Shown: positions 11,341-21,150, numbered from the stretch's first letter. The stretch is 64,000 nt of DNA from an uncultured Lachnospiraceae bacterium (GCA_905233695.1 CAJODN010000003.1:1542-65541), one strand, 5' to 3'. The notes: generated by a model from the sequence alone, not told the origin. A program made the numbers and translations.

Positions 11341-12594
11341 GTGAGTAAAAAATTAAATTACAATTTAATAAATTTACAGAAAGGACTAGACTGGTATGAT
11401 GTATCATATGACGATGCTAAGATAGATAAGCTTATCACTTTCTATGAAATGGTAGTAGAAAAGAATAAGGTTATGAATCTTACCGGTATAACTGACTTTG
11501 ATGAATTTGTCGATAAGCATTTTCTTGATTCTCTTGCAATTAATAAAGCCTATCCTGAGATTAAAGACGGGATTAATGTAATTGATGTTGGAACAGGTGC
11601 CGGCTTCCCGGGAATACCTCTTGCCATTATGTTCGAGGATTCTCATTTTACATTATTCGATTCTTTAAATAAGAGAATGAACTTTATTGATGAAGTTGTT
11701 GATGCTCTGGGTCTTACTAATGTCGATACTTTATGTGGTCGAGCTGAGGACTTCGGTAAGGATTCTTCTTACAGAGAAAAGTATGACTTATGTGTAACAA
11801 GAGCTGTGGCAGAGCTTAATGTTCTATCTGAATTAACTTTACCCTTTGTTAAGGTGGGAGGTAAGCTTATTGCATATAAGTCTTCTAAGTTAAATGATGA
11901 ATTAGTATCATCAATAAATGCCATATCTACATTTGGCGGTAATATTAATAAGATTGCTAAGGTCGATATTCCAAGCTATGATTATTCTAATGAGATTGCA
12001 ACAGTAGGTGAATCCTCTGCTGATACTTCTAAAATATTTCGCATTGCTTATGATAGGAACCTTCTTATTATTGATAAGGTTACTAATACTCCGGATAAAT
12101 TTCCTAGGAAGGCAGGAATACCTAAGAAGCGTCCGCTTAATTTTGTAAGTGGGGTTTATAGGGAAGGTCTTTATTGGCCATTAACGAAGGACGTTGATGG
12201 TGTTATAAAAATTAATGATTTTAAGACACGTAAGATGATTATGTGTTCTACGGATTACACTCATAATTATGATGAAGCTAACACGCTTTTATATATTGTA
12301 TCTGAGAGGGACTTTATAAATTATCTTGAAGTTGAAGAAGAGGTTCTTAAGAAATATGATTATACTAATGTAGGTAATGTTCCGAATATTAATGAGGAGT
12401 GTCAAAGAAGATTAGAACTATATGAGAATGAACTTGTAAAGCATGCAATCGATGCTACAGTAATTCCTATTGTAAAATATGAGATTGATAACTTCTGGCC
12501 ATACGAACACTTGGGTCTTGGATATTGTCATCATTGCGGAGCGAAGTTAGATACAAGTAGATTCTGTCCTAAGTGTGGAGTGTCTTGGGTTTAA
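11341..12594 (+). CDS. rsmG: 16S rRNA (guanine527-N7)-methyltransferase RsmG with an extra ~150-aa C-terminal zinc-ribbon region
   Basis: RsmG motif VIDVGTGAGFPGIPLAIM and PRKAGIPKKRPL; extension ends CHHCGAKLDTSRFCPKCG. Confidence 0.93.
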   Translation: MSKKLNYNLINLQKGLDWYDVSYDDAKIDKLITFYEMVVEKNKVMNLTGITDFDEFVDKHFLDSLAINKAYPEIKDGINVIDVGTGAGFPGIPLAIMFEDSHFTLFDSLNKRMNFIDEVVDALGLTNVDTLCGRAEDFGKDSSYREKYDLCVTRAVAELNVLSELTLPFVKVGGKLIAYKSSKLNDELVSSINAISTFGGNINKIAKVDIPSYDYSNEIATVGESSADTSKIFRIAYDRNLLIIDKVTNTPDKFPRKAGIPKKRPLNFVSGVYREGLYWPLTKDVDGVIKINDFKTRKMIMCSTDYTHNYDEANTLLYIVSERDFINYLEVEEEVLKKYDYTNVGNVPNINEECQRRLELYENELVKHAIDATVIPIVKYEIDNFWPYEHLGLGYCHHCGAKLDTSRFCPKCGVSWV

Positions 12595-12643
12595 TTATTA
12601 TAATTTGATGAGGTTTAATTTGGTAAGACGTTTAATATGAGAC

Positions 12644-12693
12644 TTTATACAGAAGTACCCTCATTGAAAACAAGAGGGTACTTACTGTATAAA
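12644..12693. terminator. Bidirectional terminator-like hairpin between convergent genes
   Basis: TTTATACAGAAGTACCCTC-11 nt-GAGGGTACTTaCTGTATAAA. Confidence 0.7.
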
Positions 12694-12713
12694 TGTTTCA
12701 TTACTTATTACAC

Positions 12714-13640
12714 TTAATCTATTATTTTTTTTATTTCTATTAAGGTCTCATTCGGATTCTCATAGTGTGGTACAATACTTGAATCACTTATTGAAACAAC
12801 TTCTATATTCTTATTTATACTCATGTATTCATCTATAACATAGTTAGTCTGCTGGTCACCTTTTACCAGATAGATATTTTTTACTTTCGGTAACACATCT
12901 GTAATATCACATGACACATAGCTTGTTGTCTTACATGCATAAAGGAATCTTCCTTTACTGTGATTAAGATGAGATGCTTCGTAACAAGCTTCCGTTATCT
13001 CATCAACAACATCAGCGTTAAAAATGTGAGCCTCAAGTTTATCTTTTATTCTCTCTTCAGTCACCATACAATTATATATTGTTGCTCCGAAGATAGGTGT
13101 ATATAATAATCTCTTCTCGAACAGTTTCATTCTTGTTGTACGAAGCGGCATTTTGTCAATCATTGCCGGATTAATAAGAATTATTTTATTGAATAATTCT
13201 TCCATGTATTGAGTCATTATTATGATTGATGCAGAATCTTTACTTGCAATTACATCGCACTTTTCTTTTATTATTTCTTCACAGAAGTTACTTATTAGTT
13301 GTACAAATGTATAAGCTGTATATGTTATATCCGGTTTGTCTGAAAGCCCGCATCCGATAAGATCTATAGAATACACAGTATGATTTGCAGCCAATTCATC
13401 TTCAATCATCTTCCACTCATGACTTGATGATAATACGCTTAAGTCATGAACAAGAAGAACCGCCGGACCTTTTCCTTTAACATTGTAATGAACGGCTCCC
13501 TCTTTCCATGTGTAATAATATCCTTCATTTATATTAAGCTTGAACTTTTTTGCCTTTTCATTGACGATTCTATTGAAGACTTCCAATGTGGCTATTGATA
13601 GAAATCCTATGGCTACACCTTTATAAAAATTTTTCATCAT
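12714..13640 (-). CDS. Alpha/beta hydrolase
   Basis: VLLVHDLSVLSSSHEW, YSIDLIGCGLSDKP; N-terminal signal/TM segment. Confidence 0.8.
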   Translation of the reverse strand: MMKNFYKGVAIGFLSIATLEVFNRIVNEKAKKFKLNINEGYYYTWKEGAVHYNVKGKGPAVLLVHDLSVLSSSHEWKMIEDELAANHTVYSIDLIGCGLSDKPDITYTAYTFVQLISNFCEEIIKEKCDVIASKDSASIIIMTQYMEELFNKIILINPAMIDKMPLRTTRMKLFEKRLLYTPIFGATIYNCMVTEERIKDKLEAHIFNADVVDEITEACYEASHLNHSKGRFLYACKTTSYVSCDITDVLPKVKNIYLVKGDQQTNYVIDEYMSINKNIEVVSISDSSIVPHYENPNETLIEIKKIID

Positions 13641-13779
13641 ATTACGCTTCTCCTTTTTATGTTTATTAATATAATTATATTAGATATGCCATTCTTTTAC
13701 AATGAAATGTATCAGTAAAAAGGATTTTCTATATATCTTTTTACGGATATAGGATATAATAATTATAGTTATAAAAGAA

Positions 13780-14292
13780 ATGGCGGTAATTATTATGGAT
13801 GAAATCAGAAGATTTTTTGTGAAAATGCTAGATGAACTTAACAGAAGACTCGACTCTCTTACTATTGAAGGCAACGAACTTGATATAAGTATCAAGGAAA
13901 ATTCAAGATTTCTTGAAGTTCTAAGTAAAGAGAGTGAGGTTCCTTTCTCTGAATTTACTCCCAGGGATCTGTCTTATAAGAATGAAAAGCGAATAAATGA
14001 ACTTAAAGAAATAGTAGATTCCCAGAATAAAGATAAAGAAAATCTCGATACTGAGATAGATGATATTAAGAAAAGAATAGATGAGATTAATAATTTGATT
14101 AAGATATTGGATGAAAAGCAGGATAGTGGAGAGGATAATACTTCCAATCAAGCTATTCATTCTGAAGATGATATATCAGATATTAGTACAGACAATAATA
14201 TTAAATCCTCCTTAGAAAATATTAATTCATATCTTCCGGCAGATCCTATGAGAGCCAAAATCGAATTGAAAAATATAATAAATAATCTGTAA
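13780..14292 (+). CDS. Uncharacterised coiled-coil protein
   Basis: 170-aa charged helical ORF; second possible start at 13798. Confidence 0.6.
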   Translation: MAVIIMDEIRRFFVKMLDELNRRLDSLTIEGNELDISIKENSRFLEVLSKESEVPFSEFTPRDLSYKNEKRINELKEIVDSQNKDKENLDTEIDDIKKRIDEINNLIKILDEKQDSGEDNTSNQAIHSEDDISDISTDNNIKSSLENINSYLPADPMRAKIELKNIINNL

Positions 14293-14331
14293 AAATTTTT
14301 ATATACAAGATGTTGAGGTTCACTTTTGAGA

Positions 14332-14347
14332 TGTTTCACGTGAAACA
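14332..14347. promoter_or_regulatory. parS site
   Basis: TGTTTCACGTGAAACA, exact consensus palindrome. Confidence 0.97.
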
Positions 14348-14441
14348 TCTCTCTTTTTATGTTTCTCAGAAGGTATAAATATACAATATTTTGTATTTTT
14401 GAATTATATTATATACGATAATTTGTATTTATATATATGAG

Positions 14442-14457
14442 TGTTCCACGTGAAACA
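14442..14457. promoter_or_regulatory. parS site
   Basis: TGTTCCACGTGAAACA, matches TGTTNCACGTGAAACA. Confidence 0.97.
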
Positions 14458-14747
14458 TTCAACTTACAATCTGCTAAACATCCATTCGCACAACAACATA
14501 TTGATATTGACCCTCATTTTCAAGACAAAATGATTATAAATATAGGTAGAATTGATAATTCTGTAATGATATAATACCTTCTGTGTTAGGAGAAATAGAC
14601 ATTAACATCGGTTATGGTTGTATAATACTATCCTAATATCATTTTCCTCAAGCGTTAGTATATGTTAGTAATCGTAAAATGAGGGGATTTCCCAACACGG
14701 ATGTTGGGAAAAGGCAATCATTGTTAAAACCCGGATTATGACCTTCC

Positions 14748-14978
14748 GCTTTCCGATTGGTCTATATATTTATAACAGATGTTCTGCGCTAAGAAGATAT
14801 TGTGATTAAGGTCTACGTTGCTAGTTACGTATGACGGGAACCAGCGATTAATCCTCCGTCCGGTCAGTAATCGCTTTCTCGCGACATCCATGTCGCTCGA
14901 TTCCTTCACTGAATTAATCACTAATATCTTCTAAAGCTTGAACAAAATGGTTATAAATATATAGCCAATCCGGAAAGC
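14748..14978. repeat. Structured intergenic element, copy 1 (231 nt)
   Basis: Outer near-perfect 28-bp inverted repeat; inner AAGAAGATATT/AATATCTTCT and GTGATTAA/TTAATCAC; internal hairpins AGCGATTA/TAATCGCT and GCGACAT/ATGTCGC. Confidence 0.85.
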
Positions 14979-15072
14979 TGGTAATCAGAATAAAGTAAAA
15001 TAGATACACATAGATTAACGGTATATAAGATACACATAATACACTATAATTCATCACTGAAGGAGATTATAA

Positions 15073-15840
15073 ATGGGAAAAATTATTGCAATTGCTAATC
15101 AAAAGGGTGGCGTTGGAAAGACAACAACATCTATCAATCTGTCAGCTTGTCTTGCTGAACTTGGCAAGAAGGTACTTGTTATCGATCTGGATCCTCAGGG
15201 AAATTGTACCAGCGGATTCGGTATCGAGAAAGAAGAAATCGAAGATACGGTATACGAACTCATACTTAATGAATGTACGGTCAAGACAAGTATGATGACC
15301 CCTGACGGTATTGAAAATGTCACAATTATTCCTTCCAATGTCAATCTTGCCGGTGCCGAGATCGAGCTCCTTGAATTCAACGAGAAGGAATATGTTCTTA
15401 AGAATTCCATAGATTATGTTAAGGACGATTACGATTATATTATTATCGACTGTCCTCCTTCACTCAATATGCTTACGGTAAATGCTATGACGACAGCCGA
15501 TTCAATGATAATTCCGATTCAGTGTGAGTACTATGCTCTTGAAGGAATCGGACAATTGATTCATACTATTGACCTTGTACAGAAGAGACTTAACTCGAAA
15601 CTTAAGATTGAAGGTGTGGTATTTACAATGTATGACGGAAGAACCAATCTCTCGAAGGACGTTGTAGATAATGTTAAGAATAACCTCCAGGCACACATTT
15701 ACAATACCATTATTCCGAGAAATGTATCATTGGCCGAGGCTCCTTCTCATGGACTTCCCATCACACAGTATGATAATAAGTCGCAAGGTGCGAAGAGCTA
15801 TATGAACTTGGCGAAGGAAGTTATAGAGGGGGTTAAGTAA
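15073..15840 (+). CDS. parA: Chromosome partitioning ATPase ParA (Soj)
   Basis: NQKGGVGKTTTSINLSACLAELGKKVLVIDLDPQGN. Confidence 0.97.
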   Translation: MGKIIAIANQKGGVGKTTTSINLSACLAELGKKVLVIDLDPQGNCTSGFGIEKEEIEDTVYELILNECTVKTSMMTPDGIENVTIIPSNVNLAGAEIELLEFNEKEYVLKNSIDYVKDDYDYIIIDCPPSLNMLTVNAMTTADSMIIPIQCEYYALEGIGQLIHTIDLVQKRLNSKLKIEGVVFTMYDGRTNLSKDVVDNVKNNLQAHIYNTIIPRNVSLAEAPSHGLPITQYDNKSQGAKSYMNLAKEVIEGVK

Positions 15841-16718
15841 TGGCAAAAAAAGGCGGATTGAATAAGGGACTCGGAAAAGGAATAAACGTATTAATTCCCG
15901 AAACAAAAGAGACAGTTGAGGCAAGTGACGGAATCCTTGAAGTCGATATTAATAAGGTTGAGCCTGATAAGAATCAGCCGAGAAAACATTTTGATGAAGA
16001 CGAGTTAGCGGCTCTTGCGGATTCCATTAAGCAGCACGGTGTCATCGATCCACTTCTTGTTCAGGACAAGGGTGACTACTACGAGATAGTCGGTGGTGAG
16101 AGAAGATGGCGTGCATCTAAGATGGCAGGTCTTAAGAAGGTACCGGTATATGTTAGAGAATATACCGATCAAGAGAAGCTTGAGATCTCTCTTATTGAAA
16201 ATATTCAGCGTGTCGACCTTGATCCCATTGAGGAAGCGACTACCTATAAGAGACTAATGGAAGAATTTAGCCTTACTCAGGATGAAGTTGCCGACAGAGT
16301 ATCTAAGTCAAGACCGGCGGTAACCAATGCACTTAGACTTCTTAATCTTGCACCGGAAGTTCAGGATATGCTGTCCGAGGGAATAATTAAACCCGGTCAT
16401 GCAAGAGCACTTCTTGGTATTAAGGATACGGAGAGTCAGATTGACTTTGCGAATTCAATAATCGATAATCAGCTTAGCGTACGAGAAGTTGAAAAAGGAA
16501 TTAAGAAGATGCAGGATGGCGGACCGACACCTGCACCTAAGAAGAAGGAATTAGATCCTCAGCTCACTGCAGTATATTCCGAAATCGAAGAGAATCTTAA
16601 GGAGTCTATAGGTACCAAGGTTAAGATTGTTGCAAAGGATAGTGACAAGGGTAAGATTGAGATTGAGTACTACAATCGCGATGAGCTTGAGAGAATAGTC
16701 GACAAGCTTCAAGGCTAG
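15840..16718 (+). CDS. parB: Chromosome partitioning protein ParB (Spo0J)
   Basis: NQPRKHFDEDELAALADSI, GERRWRASKMAG, ENIQRVDLDPIEEA. Confidence 0.97.
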   Translation: MAKKGGLNKGLGKGINVLIPETKETVEASDGILEVDINKVEPDKNQPRKHFDEDELAALADSIKQHGVIDPLLVQDKGDYYEIVGGERRWRASKMAGLKKVPVYVREYTDQEKLEISLIENIQRVDLDPIEEATTYKRLMEEFSLTQDEVADRVSKSRPAVTNALRLLNLAPEVQDMLSEGIIKPGHARALLGIKDTESQIDFANSIIDNQLSVREVEKGIKKMQDGGPTPAPKKKELDPQLTAVYSEIEENLKESIGTKVKIVAKDSDKGKIEIEYYNRDELERIVDKLQG

Positions 16719-16789
16719 AACACATAGGACTGCGAAGAGAAAATACATTTACAATAACAGAACAAATGTTCGCATAGAAAGGATTAACG

Positions 16790-17290
16790 ATGGATTTTAT
16801 AACAGGAATGATTGAACAGTATAATGCATTCATAATTATGGGTCTTATATTACTGGTAGTTATACTTCTTATAATAACGATAGTTAATGCTGCTAAGGCC
16901 TCATCTCTTAAAAAGAAGTACAATCTGTTTATGCAGGGTAAGGATGGAAAGTCTTTAGAGGACGATCTCATATTCAGACTTGAACAGATAGACGAGCTAA
17001 TTGAGAGTAACGCCGCCAATGAGAGAAATATCGATCTTATATTTAAGAAGATGAATCTTACATTTGTAAAATACGGTCTCTTCAAATATGATGCTTTGGA
17101 TGAGATGGGTGGAAAGCTTTCATTTACTCTTGCAATGTTAAATGAGCAGAATGATGGATATATTCTTAACGTTGTGCATTCTCGTGAGGGATGCTTCAGC
17201 TATGTAAAGGAAATCATTGCCGGCAATCCTGTCTTGGTCCTTTCACCGGAAGAGCAGGAGGCTTTGGAAGAGGCGTTTTCGAAGGAATAA
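16790..17290 (+). CDS. DUF4446-like membrane-anchored protein
   Basis: N-terminal TM, KYGLFKYDALDEMGGKLSFTLAMLNEQNDG; downstream of parB. Confidence 0.85.
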   Translation: MDFITGMIEQYNAFIIMGLILLVVILLIITIVNAAKASSLKKKYNLFMQGKDGKSLEDDLIFRLEQIDELIESNAANERNIDLIFKKMNLTFVKYGLFKYDALDEMGGKLSFTLAMLNEQNDGYILNVVHSREGCFSYVKEIIAGNPVLVLSPEEQEALEEAFSKE

Positions 17291-17306
17291 TATAGAATAA
17301 TATAAG

Positions 17307-17448
17307 ATGCTTTCCAAATATAATGCGCTTTCATAACGGTCGTTCTTCGCTAATAATATGTAAGTGATTAAGGTGTACGTCGCTGGTCACTAACATATTC
17401 TAAGCTTGAACTTAATTGTTATGAAAGCGCATTATATTTGGAAAGCAT
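17307..17448. repeat. Structured intergenic element, copy 2 (142 nt)
   Basis: 31-bp perfect outer inverted repeat ATGCTTTCCAAATATAATGCGCTTTCATAAC; inner AATATGT/ACATATT and AGTGA/TCACT; core sequence shared with copy 1. Confidence 0.9.
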
Positions 17449-17543
17449 TGCTGGTTGATACTAATTACAACTACCCCATTACTTTTTTGCAAAAACGCTT
17501 CTTATAGTATATAATAGCATTGTCTTATATATTTAGGAGATTT

Positions 17544-18413
17544 ATGCATAGTTATTTAAGGTCAATAGGATTTAAGAACATAACAAGAGAAAGGCTGTCA
17601 GAGATTCTGTATCTCGCGTCACAAAATCCGACGGGATACGAGATGGCCTTGGACATGGATGGGAATGAGTTCTCAGAGATTCGTTACGAGATAGCACCCG
17701 GAATGGGAGTTGCTGTTCGAGGCGATTATGATGAGAATGACAACTTCAAGGCAGAATACTATTTCCCATATTATGAAGCTGTTCTTAATTCTTCAACTGC
17801 TACTGTACATATAATTAAAGAGTCAGACAGAGATTGTTTTCAGGGTGTGCTTGAAGATAACAATGTTGCGATAGATATAATATTTCATCTGCAAAATATG
17901 ATTCCTTGCCTTCAAGCATTCGACAATACGACGACCGTTGCCCCAGCTAACGTGAGTCTGTGCGGATTATCCCTGGATGCAAAAATCATAATGCCGATAT
18001 ATTCGGACGAATCAATTAAGGCAAAACGATATAAGGCAAAGGTTACAAGAGATAAGCTCGTTGCCAAAGCAAAAGAAGGTGACGCCGATGCCTATGAGAA
18101 ACTGACAATGGACGATATGGAGAAGTACTCTATGATTTCCCGTCGAATTAAGGATGAGGATGTGTTGTCTATCGTTAGCTCAACATTTATGCCAAGTGGA
18201 ATTGAGAATGATAAATATGCCGTTATCGGAGAAATACTTAATTATAAGACGCTTGTAAATTCACTTACAAAGCAGAATGTTTATATTCTGACCATTGACT
18301 GCAGTGATCTTAAGATGGATGTGTGCATTAACGAAGACGACCTCTTCGGTGAGCCTGCAGTCGGCAGACGATTCAAGGGAGTTGTCTGGATGCAAGGAAG
18401 ATTAAATATATAA
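17544..18413 (+). CDS. DUF3881-like protein
   Basis: MHSYLRSIGFKNITRERL; AGGAGA before ATG 17544, so the track start at 17520 (TTG) is probably too early. Confidence 0.75.
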   Translation: MHSYLRSIGFKNITRERLSEILYLASQNPTGYEMALDMDGNEFSEIRYEIAPGMGVAVRGDYDENDNFKAEYYFPYYEAVLNSSTATVHIIKESDRDCFQGVLEDNNVAIDIIFHLQNMIPCLQAFDNTTTVAPANVSLCGLSLDAKIIMPIYSDESIKAKRYKAKVTRDKLVAKAKEGDADAYEKLTMDDMEKYSMISRRIKDEDVLSIVSSTFMPSGIENDKYAVIGEILNYKTLVNSLTKQNVYILTIDCSDLKMDVCINEDDLFGEPAVGRRFKGVVWMQGRLNI

Positions 18414-18418
18414 ACTGT

Positions 18419-18490
18419 GCCCTCTTAGTTAAATGGATATAACAAGTCCCTCCTAAGGATTAGTTATCAGTTCGATTCTGGTAGAGGGTG
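18419..18490 (+). tRNA. tRNA-Arg (anticodon CCT)
   Basis: Cloverleaf: acceptor GCCCTCT/AGAGGGT, D stem GTTA/TAAC, anticodon arm AGTCC-CTCCTAA-GGATT, T arm ATCAG-TTCGATT-CTGGT; CCA not encoded. Confidence 0.93.
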
Positions 18491-18530
18491 TAACCTAATC
18501 GGGGAGATGTGATTTCTTCGATTACAAAAT

Positions 18531-20195
18531 ATGAAAGGCTGGGGATTTCATATGAAAAAAGAAAAAAAATCTTTAAACAATCCTGAAACAGAGACAAGGG
18601 AAAGGATCGATGAATCAAACGATTCGGGCGTATTCAAGGATAAGCTTCGAATAGCGCTTTGCAGTATAATAGCTGTGCTCCTTGTCTTGATGGAAGTGTA
18701 TTCTATGATAAGCTTCAATTTTATCGTAGATATCGTAATCGGAATACTGATTGCAATTGATGTATTCTTTCTTATCAGCTTCTCGCTGGATCTTAGTCAG
18801 AAAAACAAGCAAGCAGAGAAAAAAGAATATGAAGAATTGTATCGAGCGCAGAAAGCTTCTTATCTCGTAATAAGGAAAAGCTTCAACGAGTTACAACAGA
18901 GAATCGATACACTTGAAGAAAAAACGGCAATTCCCGCGGATGAGATTATTACGGCACAGAAAGCTGTTGCGAAGGTTACAATCAGCAGAAGTAAGGAGAA
19001 TACCGACGCACTAATGAACTCCAATGACGAGCTCATTAATCAATTCTTGTCATTTGAGGAGAAGCTGGAGTCCAATAACCAATCTCTTATTGATAAGCAG
19101 GAAGAACTCCTAGGGGCCACTCGTGAGGAGATTCTTGAGAAGAATAAGATTCTTGAAGAGAAGGTGGAAGCCCTTAATTCTATAATAGACGGAATGCAAA
19201 GTTCCGTTAACGGAGTTCAGACATCTGTTTCCGATATTAAGAAGGATATAGCGGATCTCGAGGCAAAGGAGCCTGTTGTGCAGATGGTTGCCCCTACAGT
19301 AGCACCGATGCCGCAATATATACCTCAACCTGCACCTGCAGTTGCGCCTACACCTGCAGTGGCACCTGCACCTGCAGTGGCGCCTGCACCTGCAGTGGCA
19401 CCTCAACCCGTACCCGAACCTGCGCCTGCTCCCGCACCGGAAGCGGTTGCAACACCCGAGCCGACGCCTGCACCTGTTGCGGAAGCAGCTCCCGCACCTG
19501 AACCGACACCTGAACCTGTGACAGAAGCAGTTCCTGAACCTGAACCTGCGCCTCCACCTGAACCGGAACCCGTGGCAGAGGCGGCGCTTGAACCGGAACC
19601 GATGGCAGAGGCGGCGCCTGAACCTGAGCCCACTCCTGAGCCGGAGCCGGTAGTGGAGGCAGAACCTGAGATCGAACCTGAACCGGAGCCTGAGCCCGAG
19701 CCTGCGCCTGAACCTGCAGCCGAAGCAGAACCGGCGGCAGACCCATTCGCGGGAATAGATACGTCGGATCCAAATAAGCAGATGAGTCCTGATGATATAG
19801 CGGCACTTCTGGAAGCTGCCAATAGTGCAACAGAAGAAGCGGAAGCTATTGCGGATGGAATAGAGGAAGAAGCAGAAGCAACTGCTCCGGAACCGGAGCC
19901 GGAGCCCGAGCCTGCGCCTGAACCTGCAGCCGAAGCAGAACCGGCGGCAGACCCATTCGCGGGAATAGACACATCGGATCCTAATAAAGAAATGAGCCCT
20001 GATGATATCGCGGCATTATTTGCTGCGTCTAATGCTGCAGCAGAAGAGCCTGCACCCGAACCTGAGTCCGAACCTGAGCCCGAGCCTGAACCTGAAGCAG
20101 AGCCGGCGGCAGATCCGTTGGCGGGACTTGATACTTCCGACCCCGGCAAGATAATGAGCCCTGAAGAAATACAGGCACTTTTCGCAAACCTATAA
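18531..20195 (+). CDS. Membrane-anchored coiled-coil protein with Pro/Ala/Glu-rich repeats and three [10 protein letters not shown]-type motifs
   Basis: Two TM segments, coiled coil, PEPEP/APAP repeats; start could be 18552. Confidence 0.8.
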   Translation: MKGWGFHMKKEKKSLNNPETETRERIDESNDSGVFKDKLRIALCSIIAVLLVLMEVYSMISFNFIVDIVIGILIAIDVFFLISFSLDLSQKNKQAEKKEYEELYRAQKASYLVIRKSFNELQQRIDTLEEKTAIPADEIITAQKAVAKVTISRSKENTDALMNSNDELINQFLSFEEKLESNNQSLIDKQEELLGATREEILEKNKILEEKVEALNSIIDGMQSSVNGVQTSVSDIKKDIADLEAKEPVVQMVAPTVAPMPQYIPQPAPAVAPTPAVAPAPAVAPAPAVAPQPVPEPAPAPAPEAVATPEPTPAPVAEAAPAPEPTPEPVTEAVPEPEPAPPPEPEPVAEAALEPEPMAEAAPEPEPTPEPEPVVEAEPEIEPEPEPEPEPAPEPAAEAEPAADPFAGIDTSDPNKQMSPDDIAALLEAANSATEEAEAIADGIEEEAEATAPEPEPEPEPAPEPAAEAEPAADPFAGIDTSDPNKEMSPDDIAALFAASNAAAEEPAPEPESEPEPEPEPEAEPAADPLAGLDTSDPGKIMSPEEIQALFANL

Positions 20196-20253
20196 AAATT
20201 TCCTTGCATTTTATATTCTATTCCTATATAATAGTGCTTGCGTTGAAAAGCGT

Positions 20254-20326
20254 GCGCGATTAGCTCAGCTGGCAGAGCACCTGACTCTTAATCAGGGTGT
20301 CCAGGGTTCGAACCCCTGATCGCGTA
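20254..20326 (+). tRNA. tRNA-Lys (anticodon CTT)
   Basis: Cloverleaf: GCGCGAT/ATCGCGT, CCTGA-CTCTTAA-TCAGG, CAGGG-TTCGAAC-CCCTG. Confidence 0.96.
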
Positions 20327-20334
20327 GAAAAAAG

Positions 20335-20366
20335 GAGACCACACGGTATGTGTGGTCTCTTATTAT
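20335..20366 (+). terminator. Terminator after tRNA-Lys
   Basis: GAGACCACACggtatGTGTGGTCTCTTATTAT. Confidence 0.8.
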
Positions 20367-20386
20367 ATACATATATCATAATCATC

Positions 20387-21037
20387 TTAATTAATTGGCT
20401 TGGCAATAAGCTTATGTATTGGATTACCCTGGGCTGAGAACTTCTCTTCGTACTCAGTCATTATGTTGCCGGCGTTAAGGTCGGGATTATTATGTAAATC
20501 ATATGTATAATCAACGAGTTTCCAAAGCGCAGAATCATTTATTGTCTCCAATGAATAATCGAATAACCCTGTGTTATCCGTCTTGAATTCCAATACCCCA
20601 TCATCCTTAATAATATTATGGTACATTTCAAGGAAGCCGGGGGAAGTCAGACGGCGTTTAGCGTGACGATCCTTAGGCCAGGGATCCGAGAAATTAAGGT
20701 ATATCTTATCAACTTCGTTCGGAGCAAACATATCTGTCAGTTCCCTCGCATCTTCACAAAGAAACCTGAGATTATCCGGGAGATTCTCTTCATATCTCAT
20801 AAGCGCTTTATAAAGAACAGTGGGATAGCGCTCCAGTCCCAGGTAATTTATGGAGGGATTTTCACCGGCAAGCGTTGTTATGAATTTGCCTTTGCCCATG
20901 CCGATTTCTATGTGAAGAGGCGCATTTTTTCGAAAGATTCCCTCGCACCAATGACCTCTACACTCTTCAACATTGTGTATGATATACTCTGATTTCTCTA
21001 TATATTCATCCGCAGCGGGGATGTGTCTTAGTCTCAT
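20387..21037 (-). CDS. trmB: tRNA (guanine46-N7)-methyltransferase TrmB
   Basis: IEIGMGKGKFI, LNFSDPWPKDRHAKRRLTS. Confidence 0.96.
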   Translation of the reverse strand: MRLRHIPAADEYIEKSEYIIHNVEECRGHWCEGIFRKNAPLHIEIGMGKGKFITTLAGENPSINYLGLERYPTVLYKALMRYEENLPDNLRFLCEDARELTDMFAPNEVDKIYLNFSDPWPKDRHAKRRLTSPGFLEMYHNIIKDDGVLEFKTDNTGLFDYSLETINDSALWKLVDYTYDLHNNPDLNAGNIMTEYEEKFSAQGNPIHKLIAKPIN

Positions 21038-21150
21038 ATGTTTCTCCTGTAATGTATAGGTTCTTTGGTAAGCGTCATGTTATAAATGTATAGTTACGAC
21101 GGTAAGCTGTAGCTTAACAAATCCTAAAATATTATAACACAAAAAAGCAA

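Noticed and set aside
14736-14921. 61-aa minus-strand ORF
   Set aside because: Lies inside the palindromic structured element copy 1; better explained as non-coding structure.
19403-20209. 268-aa minus-strand ORF rich in GSGSG/AAS
   Set aside because: Antisense of the Pro/Glu/Ala repeat region; low complexity is a by-product of the sense repeats.
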